A stretch of DNA of 46,471 nucleotides, from positions 1-46,471 of the forward strand of contig CAZKTF010000002.1 of NCBI GenBank assembly GCA_964555565.1, written 5' to 3'. A model generated the notes under the pieces. That model searched no databases, was not told the origin of the DNA, and worked only from the letters and a program-made list of their open reading frames with translations. Shown here piece by piece: positions 24,845 through 33,844 of this stretch (position 1 is the first letter of the stretch; each line of letters opens with the position of its first letter). Both the position numbers and the translations under genes were made by a program. The stretch is from CAZKTF01 sp964555565 (GTDB lineage: Bacteria; Planctomycetota; JAJSAM01; JAKLKS01).

Positions 24845-27532
24845 ATGATCACGACGGGTCTTCTCGATGGATTCCTCGGCGACGTGGGCGGCCAGGCGCT
24901 CCGCGAGGGGACCCGCTACGCGCGGGAGGCGAGGGTCGGGGACCTCGTCGGATCGACAGAGCGCGTCTCCACGGTCGTTCGCGGCCGCTCGGGCGACTTC
25001 GAGGTCGTCCTCTGGGCCGAGGCGGGGAAGCTCGCGCACCGCTGCAGCTGCCCCTCCTGGCGGGATCCCTGCAAGCACGAGGTCGCGGCGGCACTCGTCC
25101 TGAAGCAATCCGCCCGGCGCAAGGATGCCGCGGGTCCCCGCCTGCCCGCGGACACCGACGAGCCACGGCGCCGCGCCGTCGAGGAGAGGGTCGTGGCCGC
25201 GCGGCGCGAGGCCCTCCGGTTCCGTCCGGACCGCGTCCCGTTCCTGACGGGTTCGAGCGCCTCCGGGTTCGTCTACCGGGTGCACCTCCGCGGGAGTGCC
25301 GACGGCCCCCACTCCTGCGACTGTCCCGACTTCGAGGCGAACCGGCTCCACACCTGCAAGCACGTGGAGAGGGTTCGGGGGCAACTCCGGCGGGCGCCCG
25401 GCCTGCCCGCGGCCCACCGGCACGCCGCGTCTCGACCCCGCGTCTACCTCCACTTCGGCGAGATCGTCGAGCCCCGGCTCTTCGGAACGCCCGCGGGCCC
25501 CGGCTCCCGGGCCGTCCTGGGTGCCTTCGACCCCGGGGGCCGGGTCCTACGGCCGCTGGCCCGGGGGGAGGGCGAACTGAAGGCCTGGCTGACGGGGCTG
25601 GGGGAGTGGGTGGAGCCCGAGGCCATCGAGTGGCTGGACCGTAGGATCGCCGCGCGCCCCGTGCTTCCCATGGTCCGGGAATTCTCCCGACTGGTGCCGG
25701 GGTTGCGAGGCAGCCCCTACGACTACCAATGGGAAGGCGCCGCGTTCCTCGCGCGGGCGGGCCGCGGCCTGCTCGCGGACGAGATGGGCCTCGGCAAGAC
25801 GGTGCAGGCCATCGTCGCTGCAGTGGCGTTGCGGCGGGCGACCCCGGCCGTCGGCCGGGTGACCGTCGTGTGCCCCGCCAGCCTCCGCGGAGGCTGGCGC
25901 GAGGAGATCTTCCGCTGGCTCGGCGAGGAGCCGGTGCTCCTCGAGGGGGGCGCCCGGGCACGCGCCGGAGCGATCGCCGCCGGGGCTCCGTGGCTCGTGA
26001 CCCACTACGAGCAACTCCTCAAGGACCACCGCGAACACGCCGCGAGTCCGCCGGACCTCCTGATTATCGACGAGGCCCAGAGGGCCAAGGGGCTCAACAC
26101 CCGCACGGCCCGGGTGCTGAAGTCCATCGGGGCGCGCTTCCTCTTCGCCCTCACGGGGACCCCGCTGGAGAACCGCCTGGAGGAGGCCTACGCCATCGCG
26201 CAGCTCGTGGACCAGCGGCTCCTGCCGCCGCTGTGGCAGATCGACCGCGACCACTTCGTCCGGGAAGGAAAGGGCAAGCGGGTGGTCCTGTACCGCAACC
26301 TCGACGCCCTGCGCGCGCGCCTGGCCCCCGCCTTCCTGCGGCGGCGGAAGGAGGATGTCGCGATGGACCTGCCCGAGCGCGTCCGATCCACCGTGATGGT
26401 CCCGATGCACCCGGCCGTAGGGCCCACCTACGAGGACGTGATGGCCCAGGTGGCCATCCTCGCGAGCAGGAGAGTCCTCCTTCCCGCCGACCTCGACCGC
26501 ATGCAGCGGCTCCTGGTCATCGCCCGGCGCTGCTGCAACGGGCCGCACATGCTCGGGATCGAGGCGGAGGACGCGGCCGTCCCGAAGCTCGCCGAGCTGG
26601 AGGAGGTCCTCAGGGACCTCTGCATCGGGGAGGGGCGGAAGGCGGTGGTGTTCTCCGAGTGGACCGACATGACCGGGCGGGTCGAGAGGATGTGCGACCG
26701 CCTGGGACTGCCGGTGTTCCACCTGCGGGGGAGCGTCCCTGTTCGTGCGCGCCCGGCGTTGATCCAGGCCTTCCGCGAGTCCCCCGGGGCTGCGGTGTTC
26801 GTCTCCACGGACGCCGGGGGCCTCGGGCTCAACCTGCAGGTCGCCGACGTGCTCGTGAACCTGGACCTCCCCTGGAACCCGGCGCGCCTCGAGCAGCGCG
26901 CGGCGCGCGTCCACCGCATCGGTTCGAAGGGGACCGTGCAGGAGATCCTCCTCGTGGCGAAGGACTCGATCGAGGAGAGGATCCTCCGGCTCCACGACAC
27001 GAAGAAGGACGTCCTGGAGAACGTCTGGGTGCGGACCGGGAAGGACGAGATCGCCGCTCCGGGCGGAAGCGGCGCGTTCCGCGAGATGGTGCAGGCGCTC
27101 CTCAGCACCCGCGCGCCGCGGGTCGAGGAGGGCCTGCTCGTCGCCGAGGGCGCTCCGTCACCGGCGCGGGCCGGGGGTGCGGCCGGTCCCGCGGGATCGA
27201 CGGCAGGGCCGCGCCCCGCGGCGCCGGCACCCCCCCGCGTGCCCGCAGCGGCCGCGGTCACGCCGGGATCGCCTCCTGCCCCGGCTCCGGCCCGTCCGCA
27301 GGCGGCATGGCAGGTGGACCCCTCCGCGCTGGCCTTCGCCATGTCCGCCGTGGCCCCGACGCTCCCCCCGGATCACCGCCGCTCGCTCTCGGCGGTCTTC
27401 CGGGCCATGGCCGATGCCCTCGAGGCGTCTCCGGGGGCGCAGTCCACGACCGCGGCGCCCTCCTCGCGCAGACCAGAGCCGGAGAACAACCCTACGCGCC
27501 GTACCCGCAGAGACCCGTGCGGGGTGAATTGA
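24845..27532 (+). CDS. SNF2-family helicase with two SWIM zinc fingers
   Basis: This 895-residue protein has two N-terminal SWIM fingers (C67-S-C69...C76-K-H78 and C158-D-C160...C171-K-H173). The SNF2 motor follows: ADEMGLGKT (Walker A, ~311-319), LIIDEAQRAKG (DEAQ box, ~407-416), FALTGTPLENR (motif III), and STDAGGLGLNL...QRAARVHRIGSKG (motifs V-VI). SWIM-SNF2 proteins are DNA translocases often found beside other NTPases in mobile and defence contexts. The last ~130 residues are an Ala/Pro-rich tail, and the final ~14 codons run into an antisense relic (27492-27779), so the native C-terminus may have been different. ATG 24845 is the start. Confidence 0.9.
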   Translation: MITTGLLDGFLGDVGGQALREGTRYAREARVGDLVGSTERVSTVVRGRSGDFEVVLWAEAGKLAHRCSCPSWRDPCKHEVAAALVLKQSARRKDAAGPRLPADTDEPRRRAVEERVVAARREALRFRPDRVPFLTGSSASGFVYRVHLRGSADGPHSCDCPDFEANRLHTCKHVERVRGQLRRAPGLPAAHRHAASRPRVYLHFGEIVEPRLFGTPAGPGSRAVLGAFDPGGRVLRPLARGEGELKAWLTGLGEWVEPEAIEWLDRRIAARPVLPMVREFSRLVPGLRGSPYDYQWEGAAFLARAGRGLLADEMGLGKTVQAIVAAVALRRATPAVGRVTVVCPASLRGGWREEIFRWLGEEPVLLEGGARARAGAIAAGAPWLVTHYEQLLKDHREHAASPPDLLIIDEAQRAKGLNTRTARVLKSIGARFLFALTGTPLENRLEEAYAIAQLVDQRLLPPLWQIDRDHFVREGKGKRVVLYRNLDALRARLAPAFLRRRKEDVAMDLPERVRSTVMVPMHPAVGPTYEDVMAQVAILASRRVLLPADLDRMQRLLVIARRCCNGPHMLGIEAEDAAVPKLAELEEVLRDLCIGEGRKAVVFSEWTDMTGRVERMCDRLGLPVFHLRGSVPVRARPALIQAFRESPGAAVFVSTDAGGLGLNLQVADVLVNLDLPWNPARLEQRAARVHRIGSKGTVQEILLVAKDSIEERILRLHDTKKDVLENVWVRTGKDEIAAPGGSGAFREMVQALLSTRAPRVEEGLLVAEGAPSPARAGGAAGPAGSTAGPRPAAPAPPRVPAAAAVTPGSPPAPAPARPQAAWQVDPSALAFAMSAVAPTLPPDHRRSLSAVFRAMADALEASPGAQSTTAAPSSRRPEPENNPTRRTRRDPCGVN

Positions 27533-27779
27533 CGAGAGGCAGGCGCATCTCCGAGTCACAGGAGTGCTTGCCGGCGCACGCAACGCAGAGGAGCGGGCGG
27601 CGGCACCCCTCGGTGCAGATGCGCTTCGCCGCGTCGCCGCAGCCTCCGCAGGGGAAGGAGACGGGGTCGTTGCGGGGTCGTTGCGGGCGCGCCGCGCGAC
27701 TCCGGCGCGCGGGCGTGCGCCCTCGGACCGCCCGGAGACCTTCAGCGACGGGCAGGTCGTGGTCCCTGCCTTCACCCAC
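27492..27779 (-). pseudogene. Relic of a zinc-binding C-terminal domain
   Basis: The reading contains PCGGCGDAAKRICTEGC, LLCVACAGKHSCDSEM and a conserved-looking end LPLVNSPRTGLCGYGA. I recall this arrangement (four Cys pairs followed by xNSPRxGxCGY at the very C-terminus) from small plasmid- and IS-associated proteins, including some with a pRiA4b domain. No domain is visible before it; the upstream ~45 residues look random and include a tandem GGGGTCGTTGC duplication at 27663-27686. This is probably the 3' end of a lost gene. It overlaps the helicase 3' end by 41 nt on the opposite strand. Confidence 0.55.
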
Positions 27780-27869
27780 CCCGGCCGACGCGGACCGGAC
27801 GGGGCCGGCCGCCCCGGGGATGGCGCCCCTCGGCCCCGCGGTCGCGCGCCCCCGGCCCGGGGGCGGAGC

Positions 27870-29186
27870 CTACGTCGGCGCGGCCCGCCGGAGGAGCGGC
27901 GTGATCCGGAGGTAGGTCGCGGCGCGCCAGACCCACTCGACGGGACCCACGCGGAAGGCGCGGAGCCAGAGGACGCTCGCGACGACCTGGGCCAGGCCAA
28001 CGGCGAGGGCGAGGAAGAGGAGGGTCCCCCTGCCGACGGACGCGAACAGGCCCAGCCCCGCCCCGAGGAACACGGTGGTCCCCTGGAACAGGAGGGCCAT
28101 GACCGCCGACTGGGCCAGGTAGTTGGTGAACGCCATCCGGCCGGCCGCCGCCAGGGCCCGCAGCCAGGGATGCCCGGGGGCCGCGGCGCAGGCCCGCGCG
28201 AGGAGCGCCGCGTAGGCCCCGGCGAGCCCGAGGCTCCCGAGGTAGTGCGCGATCTCCCCTCCCACGGCCGCGGCCGGGTCGCGGGGGGCGATCCCCTGGA
28301 GGAGGATGGCCGCCGCGGTGAGCGGGACTCCCGCCCCGGCGCCCCACGCGAGGAGGCGGCGGAACCGCCGCGCGCCCTCCGCAGAGGCCGGGGCGAGGAA
28401 CCACCCCTCACCGGTCCACGCCATGCCGAGGAGGAACAGCCCCGCGAGCCGGGGGGCCCAGTAGGGGCCCGACACGAGCCAGGAGAGGGCCCAGGTGAAG
28501 CCGCGGAGGGCGGTCGCCTGCGCGAAGGAGCCCTCGCGGACCACGGCGATCTCGAAGTCGGGGTCGAACTCGAGCAGCTGCCTCCCGAAACCACCCCCGG
28601 GTCCCGCCTGCCAACCCGGGTCCACGCCGTCGGGGAAGGTCGGGGCGAGCCATCCCGACACGACCTGGGAGATCCCCCCCACGTCGGCGAGGAGGGCGGC
28701 GAGGAGGAGGACGAGGAGCGCCACGGGCAGGGCGAGGAGCGCCGCGCCCAGCGCACGCAGCAGCCGCGGCGGGAGCCCCGGCGCCCAGCAGAGCGCGAGG
28801 CCGAGGAGGGCGTACACCGCGGCGATGTCGCCGTACCAGAGGAGGACCCCGTGGGCGCACCCCAGGACCCACAGGAAGCCGAGCCGCCGGGCCGCCAGCG
28901 GGCCCCACCGCGCTCCCCGCTCCCGCGTCCGCGCGCGGAGGAGGGCCATCCCCGCGCCGAACAGCAGCGCGAAGAGGGTGTGGAACTTGTACTCGAACAG
29001 CGCGCGGACCCCGAGGTCCGCCGCCGCGTCCGCGGCCCCGGCCCCGGGGGGGAACGCGGGGTCCCCGGCGACCGTCACGGGGTAGGCGAAGAAGGCCGCG
29101 TTCACGGGCAGGATGCTCAGGATCGCGACGCCCCGCAGCACGTCGAGGTACTCGATGCGCCCGCCCCGGTCCTCGTCCACCCCCAT
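27870..29186 (-). CDS. DUF418-type multi-pass membrane protein
   Basis: This 438-residue protein has about ten hydrophobic segments and the family landmarks GRIEYLDVLRGVAILSILPV at the N-terminus, ALFEYKFHTLFALLFGAGMA, and a C-terminal AGRMAFTNYLAQSAVMALLF followed by GPVEWVWRAATY. DUF418 proteins are predicted inner-membrane proteins of unknown transport or envelope function (YeiB-like). ATG 29186 is taken because the IEYLDVLRG motif starts 11 residues later; a longer form would add ~27 residues of low-complexity sequence. It is the only typical housekeeping-style gene between the helicase and the AAA ATPase. Confidence 0.85.
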   Translation of the reverse strand: MGVDEDRGGRIEYLDVLRGVAILSILPVNAAFFAYPVTVAGDPAFPPGAGAADAAADLGVRALFEYKFHTLFALLFGAGMALLRARTRERGARWGPLAARRLGFLWVLGCAHGVLLWYGDIAAVYALLGLALCWAPGLPPRLLRALGAALLALPVALLVLLLAALLADVGGISQVVSGWLAPTFPDGVDPGWQAGPGGGFGRQLLEFDPDFEIAVVREGSFAQATALRGFTWALSWLVSGPYWAPRLAGLFLLGMAWTGEGWFLAPASAEGARRFRRLLAWGAGAGVPLTAAAILLQGIAPRDPAAAVGGEIAHYLGSLGLAGAYAALLARACAAAPGHPWLRALAAAGRMAFTNYLAQSAVMALLFQGTTVFLGAGLGLFASVGRGTLLFLALAVGLAQVVASVLWLRAFRVGPVEWVWRAATYLRITPLLRRAAPT

Positions 29187-29298
29187 GGCGCCCGCGATTG
29201 GACCACGGGACGGACCGGACCCGCAGCCCCCGGCTTCGGGGAATGGGCGCCCGCGCGCACGAGGCAAGCCTCGCTACCGGGGCCTTGTGAGGCATGTC

Positions 29299-29333
29299 TT
29301 GCACATTAACCATCCCATTGTGTATGCTAATGT
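29299..29333 (+). promoter_or_regulatory. Promoter with inverted repeat upstream of the AAA/DUF4143 gene
   Basis: TTGCAC (29299-29304) and TATGCT (29323-29328) are 18 nt apart. ACATTA (29303-29308) and TAATGT (29328-29333) form an inverted repeat overlapping both hexamers. The AT-rich patch stands out from its surroundings. A GGAGG site at 29351-29355 precedes GTG 29364, so this transcript has a leader, unlike the two antitoxin promoters at 19.1 and 37.9 kb. Confidence 0.6.
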
Positions 29334-29363
29334 TCTAAGTAAGCCTCATTGGAGGTAGAGCAC

Positions 29364-30854
29364 GTGGCCAGCCGCCGGTCCACCGCCTGGAAGCCGAAGC
29401 CCGAGGACTACGGCCGGGTCTTCGGGGAACAGAACCCCTGGCACTCCACCGGGCAGGTGCCGGACACCCTCGCCTGTCCGGTCGAACGCCCCATGGGGCA
29501 GCAACTGTGGCGCCGGGTCCTCCATGACAACCCCACCCGCTATCAGCTCATCCTGGGGCCCCGACGGGTCGGCAAGACCACCTGCATGTACCAGACGGTC
29601 CGGCACCTCCTCAGGGAAGGCGTGCCCCCGCGGAGGCTCTGGTGGCTTCGACTCGATCACCCCCTCCTCATGTCCGTCCCGGTGCAGTCCCTCGTGCAGT
29701 TCGCGATCCATGACACCCGCACGAGGAAGCAGGGCGAGCCCCTCCTCGTGTTCCTCGACGAGCTGACCTATGCGAAGGACTGGGACCTCTGGCTCAAGAC
29801 CTTCTACGACGAGCGGTGGCCCGTTCGCATCGTAGGGACCTCGAGTTCCACCGCCGCCCTGAGGAACCGGCGGATGGAGAGCGGCGTGGGACGATGGGAG
29901 GAACAGTACCTCGCGCCCTACCTGCTCACGGAGTACCTCGACCTGGCCGGGCTCCGCGTCGAGGTCCCTCTCGAGGGCACGCTGCAAAGGACCCTCCGGG
30001 CCTCCATCCGGGGCGGCATCGACCTGCTCGGCGTGGAGGCGCACCGCCGCAGGTTCCTCCTCACGGGCGGATTCCCGGAGCTCCTCGCGCGCCTGCGGAA
30101 CGGAGAGGCGAACGAGGAGGAGCGCCTGCTCCAGTCGCAGCGGGTCCTCCGCAGCGACGCCGTCGAACGCGCCGTCTACAAGGACATCCCCCAGGCCTTC
30201 GGGGTGGACAACCCCATGATGCTGGAGCGGCTCCTGTACGTGCTCGCGGGACAGATCGCGGGCGTGCTATCCCCCAGGAGTCTCTGTTCGGATCTCGATG
30301 GACTCTCGCAGCCCACCTTCGACCGGTACCTCGCCTTCCTGGAGCGTGCGTTCCTCGTGTTCACCGTGCCCAACTTCTCGGGAAGCGAGAGGTCCGTGCA
30401 GAAGAGGGGACGGAAGCTCTACTTCGTCGATGGCGCGGTCCGCAACGCCGCCCTCCAGCGGGGACTCGCCCCGTGGAACGACCCCGCGGAGATGGGCCCC
30501 CTCCTCGAGAACCTCGCCGCCTCGCACCTCCACGCCCTGTCCCGGCAGGCCCAGGTGCGCCTGTTCCATTGGCGCGACAGGGGGGAGGAGGTGGACCTCG
30601 TGTTCGACCACCCCGAGGAGCCGCTTGCCTTCGAGATCTCGAGCCGGCCGGCTCACCCGAGGCACGGCCTGCGCGCGTTCATCGAGAGGTACCCCCGGTT
30701 CGCCCATCGGTGCTACGTCGTCGCCCCGGGAGTCCCGGCGCTGGCGCCGGAGGACGGGGAGGACGGCATCGGGAGCCTGCCCTTCGACCTGTTCCTCGTC
30801 GCCGTCGGCCGCCAGGCCGAGGCCGAACTGGGGCGACGGCTCTCCGCTGGTTAG
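29364..30854 (+). CDS. AAA ATPase with DUF4143 C-terminal domain
   Basis: This ~496-residue protein has Walker A LGPRRVGKTTCMYQ near residue 65, Walker B LLVFLDELTYA near residue 130 and a sensor-like VRIVGTSSST; the DUF4143 domain follows, with FTVPNFSGSERSVQK, RGRKLYFVDGAVRNA and FHWRDRGEEVDLVF, the last resembling the PD-(D/E)xK-like core of this domain. Such ATPases are common in mobile islands and archaeal-type families; the function is unknown. GTG 29364 is chosen for the GGAGG site eight bases upstream. The stop is 15 nt before a tRNA-Asp T-arm remnant. Confidence 0.85.
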   Translation: MASRRSTAWKPKPEDYGRVFGEQNPWHSTGQVPDTLACPVERPMGQQLWRRVLHDNPTRYQLILGPRRVGKTTCMYQTVRHLLREGVPPRRLWWLRLDHPLLMSVPVQSLVQFAIHDTRTRKQGEPLLVFLDELTYAKDWDLWLKTFYDERWPVRIVGTSSSTAALRNRRMESGVGRWEEQYLAPYLLTEYLDLAGLRVEVPLEGTLQRTLRASIRGGIDLLGVEAHRRRFLLTGGFPELLARLRNGEANEEERLLQSQRVLRSDAVERAVYKDIPQAFGVDNPMMLERLLYVLAGQIAGVLSPRSLCSDLDGLSQPTFDRYLAFLERAFLVFTVPNFSGSERSVQKRGRKLYFVDGAVRNAALQRGLAPWNDPAEMGPLLENLAASHLHALSRQAQVRLFHWRDRGEEVDLVFDHPEEPLAFEISSRPAHPRHGLRAFIERYPRFAHRCYVVAPGVPALAPEDGEDGIGSLPFDLFLVAVGRQAEAELGRRLSAG

Positions 30855-30869
30855 CCCGTCGCTCCCGAC

Positions 30870-30900
30870 GTCGGGGGTCCCGGCCCCCCCGGCCCCGCCA
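30870..30900 (+). repeat. tRNA-Asp T-arm/acceptor remnant
   Basis: GTC then GGGGG-TCCCGGC-CCCCC-CGGCCCC-GCCA. The 16 bases CCCCCCGGCCCCGCCA and the preceding GTCGGGGGT are identical to the fragment at 5811-5841; only the T-loop has changed (TTCGAGT to TCCCGGC). It lies 15 nt after the stop of the AAA/DUF4143 gene. With the T-loop gone it cannot be a tRNA end, but the acceptor 3' strand and CCA are intact. Confidence 0.6.
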
Positions 30901-30945
30901 GGACAACGCTTCGTGGCACCGGGAAGCGGCCCCGCGCCCACCCCG

Positions 30946-32454
30946 CTACCGCACGAGGCCGACCTCTCCCCAGAGGCCGCCGAAGTCCACCCCGACGAGG
31001 TCGGCCGCGGGCCCCAGTTCCCGTTCCAGTTCCTTGAGCATGGCCTCGGCGCAGGAGCGCCTCTCCGGGTCCCGGGCGAGGTCGCGCAGGCTCCTCCCGT
31101 CCAGTTCCTCGTGTGCGGCGTCGAACAGGGCGCGGACCTGCGCCTCGATCCCCCCCCGGAGCCTCCGCGCCTCCTCCTGCGGCAGGATCTCGGCGAGGGC
31201 GGGGCCGGCCTCCGCCAGCATCCTCCCGGTGTCGGGCCGCATCCGCTCGCGGAACCGGACGAGGCCCGTGGCGGCGCGTTCGACCTTGCGCCGGAGGGAG
31301 TTGGCGCGGGTGACGCCGTCCGATTCGACGGCCAACAGCCCGTGGCCGACGAAGACGCGGCCGAGGGAGCCCTCTCCCCCCGGCCTCCCGATCTCCAGGA
31401 ACCTCGTCTCCCGGAGCTCCGTCACCGGGCCCGCCCCGTCGATGCGGCGGATGCTCGCGAGGACGCTCTCCTCCCGGGATGGCTCGTACTCGAACTCGTC
31501 CAGGACCACTCTCCCCCGGTCACGGCGGCGCTGGTTCTCGGGCCGATCGTGCATCGCCTCCTGGAGGGCCTCCTCCTCCCAGACGGCGAGGAGGCATTCG
31601 AAGCAGGGCGGTGCCCCTTCCCCGGGCTCCCGTCCCCGGCCGCAGTCGGAGTGGCCCCCGCCTCCGATCTCCTCCACGACGAAGCTCCCCCTCAGGGGCC
31701 CCAGGGCCGCCCTGTGGTGCCCCCCCATCACGGTGATCCCGCCCCCGTCCACGACCTGGGCGAAGAGCACGTCCCAGCGCTTCAGGTTCTCCGACCCGAT
31801 CTCCTCGGTCACCCGGAAGCGCGTCCCGGCGAGGAGGTCCCGGGCCTCGAACCCCTTCCCCGGGTCCCGGTCGAGGACTTCAAGGACGGTGAACCGCGAA
31901 GCGGCGGCGGCCTCGAGCCAGGAGCGGTCGTCCGGCCCGAGGTCCGCCCCCCGTTCCTCCAGGTACCAGGCCGCCGGACTCTTCCCGTCCACCTGGCAAC
32001 CGTAGATCATCCAGGGGACCACGATGGTGGAGAGCGACGGTGCCACGTCCGGATCCCAGCCCAGGTCGTCCTCCGGGCGGTAGGCCTTCCCGAAGCGGCC
32101 CGTGGCCCAGCGGAGGATCGCGGGCGCGAGCCGCGCCTCGGCGGCCGAGAACCGGCGGGCCGCCGCCGCCTCCGGGGTGGGCGGCTCGGCGGGGAGCGGG
32201 GACATCTCGCAGCGGAACTCCTGCCTCCAAGAGACGTCCACCCCGTCCCCGTCGAAGTCCTCCGGCGCCGCGATGGACTCCTCGAGCTCGTCGCTGTCCG
32301 GGAGGGGCCCGGGTCCGTCCTCCCCCGACCCCGTCTCCAGGGCGCCGCCCCCGACCAGCGTGAGCTTCGCCGGGCCGAGCCCGTCCGGGTGGCACTTCTT
32401 CGACTTCCTCCCGCTCCCGCAGGGGCAGGGGTCGTTGCGGCCGAGGGATGCCAT
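30946..32454 (-). CDS. SEC-C motif protein, copy A' (502 aa)
   Basis: Paralogue of 8164-9738 with the same N-terminal zinc motif (CPCGSGRKSKKCH, residues 10-22) and the same overall plan. Shared blocks include PPTPEAAAARRF, RWATGRFGKAYRPEDDLGW, WYLEERGADLGPDDRSWLEA, GVTRANSLRRKVERAATGLV and RSLRDLARDPERR near the C-terminus. A central CFECLLAVWEEEALQEAM segment has a second cysteine pair not seen in copy A. The function is unknown. ATG 32454 puts the motif at residue 10, as in copy A. The gene is divergent from the ERCC4 relic. Confidence 0.75.
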   Translation of the reverse strand: MASLGRNDPCPCGSGRKSKKCHPDGLGPAKLTLVGGGALETGSGEDGPGPLPDSDELEESIAAPEDFDGDGVDVSWRQEFRCEMSPLPAEPPTPEAAAARRFSAAEARLAPAILRWATGRFGKAYRPEDDLGWDPDVAPSLSTIVVPWMIYGCQVDGKSPAAWYLEERGADLGPDDRSWLEAAAASRFTVLEVLDRDPGKGFEARDLLAGTRFRVTEEIGSENLKRWDVLFAQVVDGGGITVMGGHHRAALGPLRGSFVVEEIGGGGHSDCGRGREPGEGAPPCFECLLAVWEEEALQEAMHDRPENQRRRDRGRVVLDEFEYEPSREESVLASIRRIDGAGPVTELRETRFLEIGRPGGEGSLGRVFVGHGLLAVESDGVTRANSLRRKVERAATGLVRFRERMRPDTGRMLAEAGPALAEILPQEEARRLRGGIEAQVRALFDAAHEELDGRSLRDLARDPERRSCAEAMLKELERELGPAADLVGVDFGGLWGEVGLVR

Positions 32455-32552
32455 GGGCGGTCCTCCGGTGTCCCTTCGCGGATCGGGGGAGAGTCTACGA
32501 AACGCCGGGGACGCCCGGGCCTTGTCGGCGTCGGGGGATAGGCTCCCCCGGC

Positions 32553-32817
32553 ATGCAGCTCGAAGATGGGGACGTGCCCGATGTCATCGCCGTCGTGGAC
32601 GAGTAGGGAGCGAGGCTCGCCCCTCTTGGGGCTCCTCCGGCGGCGTTTGCCCCGGACGATCGAAGGGCTCCTGCCCGTCGGCGACGTCGCCATCGGCCCG
32701 CGCGTCCTCGCGGAGCGGAAGACCGTCGCGGACCTGGGAGGCGGCGAGAGTCGGAACGGGGATCCTCCAGCCGTCTCCGAGCCCCTCCCGTCGTACGGCG
32801 CCCGGTTGACGGCTTGA
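32553..32817 (+). pseudogene. ERCC4-type nuclease, frameshifted N-terminal fragment
   Basis: The first frame (ATG 32553) reads MQLEDGDVPDVIAVVDE and stops. Shifting by one base after GTCGTGGAC restores SRERGSPLLGLLRRR, LLPVGDVAIGPRVLAERKTV and ADLGG. This matches the start of an ERCC4 nuclease domain (VVDxRE...LPVGD...ERKTxxD), including the GD and ERK catalytic motifs. After about 80 residues the match ends, so the gene has both a single-base insertion and a lost 3' end. ERCC4 nucleases cut branched or flap DNA in repair and in some mobile systems. The 205 nt that follow, up to 33022, hold nothing I recognise. Confidence 0.7.
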
Positions 32818-33022
32818 AGCGAGGCCCATGGCCTTCCCGAGGCGCACTTGCTCCGGGGCAGTTCGAGGGGTAATCGCCGTGCCGGTCCGGAGGATCGTCA
32901 GCAAGGTTCGGTTGCGAAGGGGACACCTGAAGCGACACGGACTCGAGATGGTCGCGCGTCGCGCCCGCTCCGAGGCGTGCCCGTTCTCGCCCCGGCGGGT
33001 ATGATCTCGGGCACTCTTGCAG

Positions 33023-33844
33023 ATGGACACGCTGACTGTCCCCCCGCTGCTGGTCCCCACTCTGTCCTGGGACGACGCAGGACGTGGCCGCAGACGGCGA
33101 GGTTCGGAAGTGTTCCCCGACGAGCTGGAGGCGCACCTCCGGGAGATCGCGGAGGCGGCCGTGCGTGCCGGGATCGACCCGGTCGTGGAGTCGGCGGAGC
33201 GGGCGGACCGGGCCGAGTTGGAATCCATCGCGCGTCAAGCATTCAGCGCCTTCGTCAAGCAGCGGAGTCGCATCTGGCCGCCGCTGGTTCAGTACATCTC
33301 CACGCACCCCCTCGTGGTCCTCAGGTTGCTTCGCGAGGTCTCTCAACTGGTGCGCGCCGAGTGGATCCGGCTCAAGGTTCCACGCCTCAGGGAGGATGAC
33401 CCTGCATCGCAGTCCGTCATGCGCCTTCGCCTGGCACTCAAGACCTACCAGATGACATTGGATCTCACGCTCGCCTCGGTTCCCCTTCTCGTGTCTACCC
33501 TTGCATCAAGGGGCCCTCCCAAGGAGATCGCTGAGCCCTCTGCCATGGCGCAGTTCCTGGACGGCCTTGACCTCGCGACGGCTCGTCTCGAGTTCGGGTT
33601 CCTGCTTGGGGTACGGCTCCTCGAGGATCGGCCGCTCGCGCGGAACTCGACTCTCGAAGTCGCTGTGGACTACGGGGCGAAAGGCGCCGACGAGCAACAC
33701 GTGATGGTGCGCGGTATGCTACGCAGGATCCTGGGTGACAAGACGATGCTGGGGAAGGTCACCCCTGGGTCTCGCCAGGCTGCCGATGAGGTTCCGCCCG
33801 AGGCGCTACTGGCCGACTGGGTCCGCGCCGTCCTAGCCGCCTAG
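33023..33844 (+). CDS. Hypothetical protein, helical; end shaped by MITE insertion
   Basis: This 273-residue protein has no recognised domain. It is amphipathic-helical with two more hydrophobic stretches (WPPLVQYISTHPLVVLRLL and LTLASVPLLVSTLAS) that are too charged to be clear membrane segments. The stop codon TAG (33842-33844) is the TAG of the CTAG that forms the first bases of a MITE, so the native protein may once have been longer. The codon pattern is more relaxed than in neighbouring genes, suggesting transfer. It is followed, after the MITE, by a MazF-like gene, and the two may once have been adjacent. Confidence 0.6.
   Translation: MDTLTVPPLLVPTLSWDDAGRGRRRRGSEVFPDELEAHLREIAEAAVRAGIDPVVESAERADRAELESIARQAFSAFVKQRSRIWPPLVQYISTHPLVVLRLLREVSQLVRAEWIRLKVPRLREDDPASQSVMRLRLALKTYQMTLDLTLASVPLLVSTLASRGPPKEIAEPSAMAQFLDGLDLATARLEFGFLLGVRLLEDRPLARNSTLEVAVDYGAKGADEQHVMVRGMLRRILGDKTMLGKVTPGSRQAADEVPPEALLADWVRAVLAA

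Noticed and set aside
32584..33228. A 214-residue minus-strand reading over the ERCC4 relic and the start of the hypothetical gene
   Set aside because: No recognisable motif, and the plus strand carries both the ERCC4 motifs and a coherent gene start.
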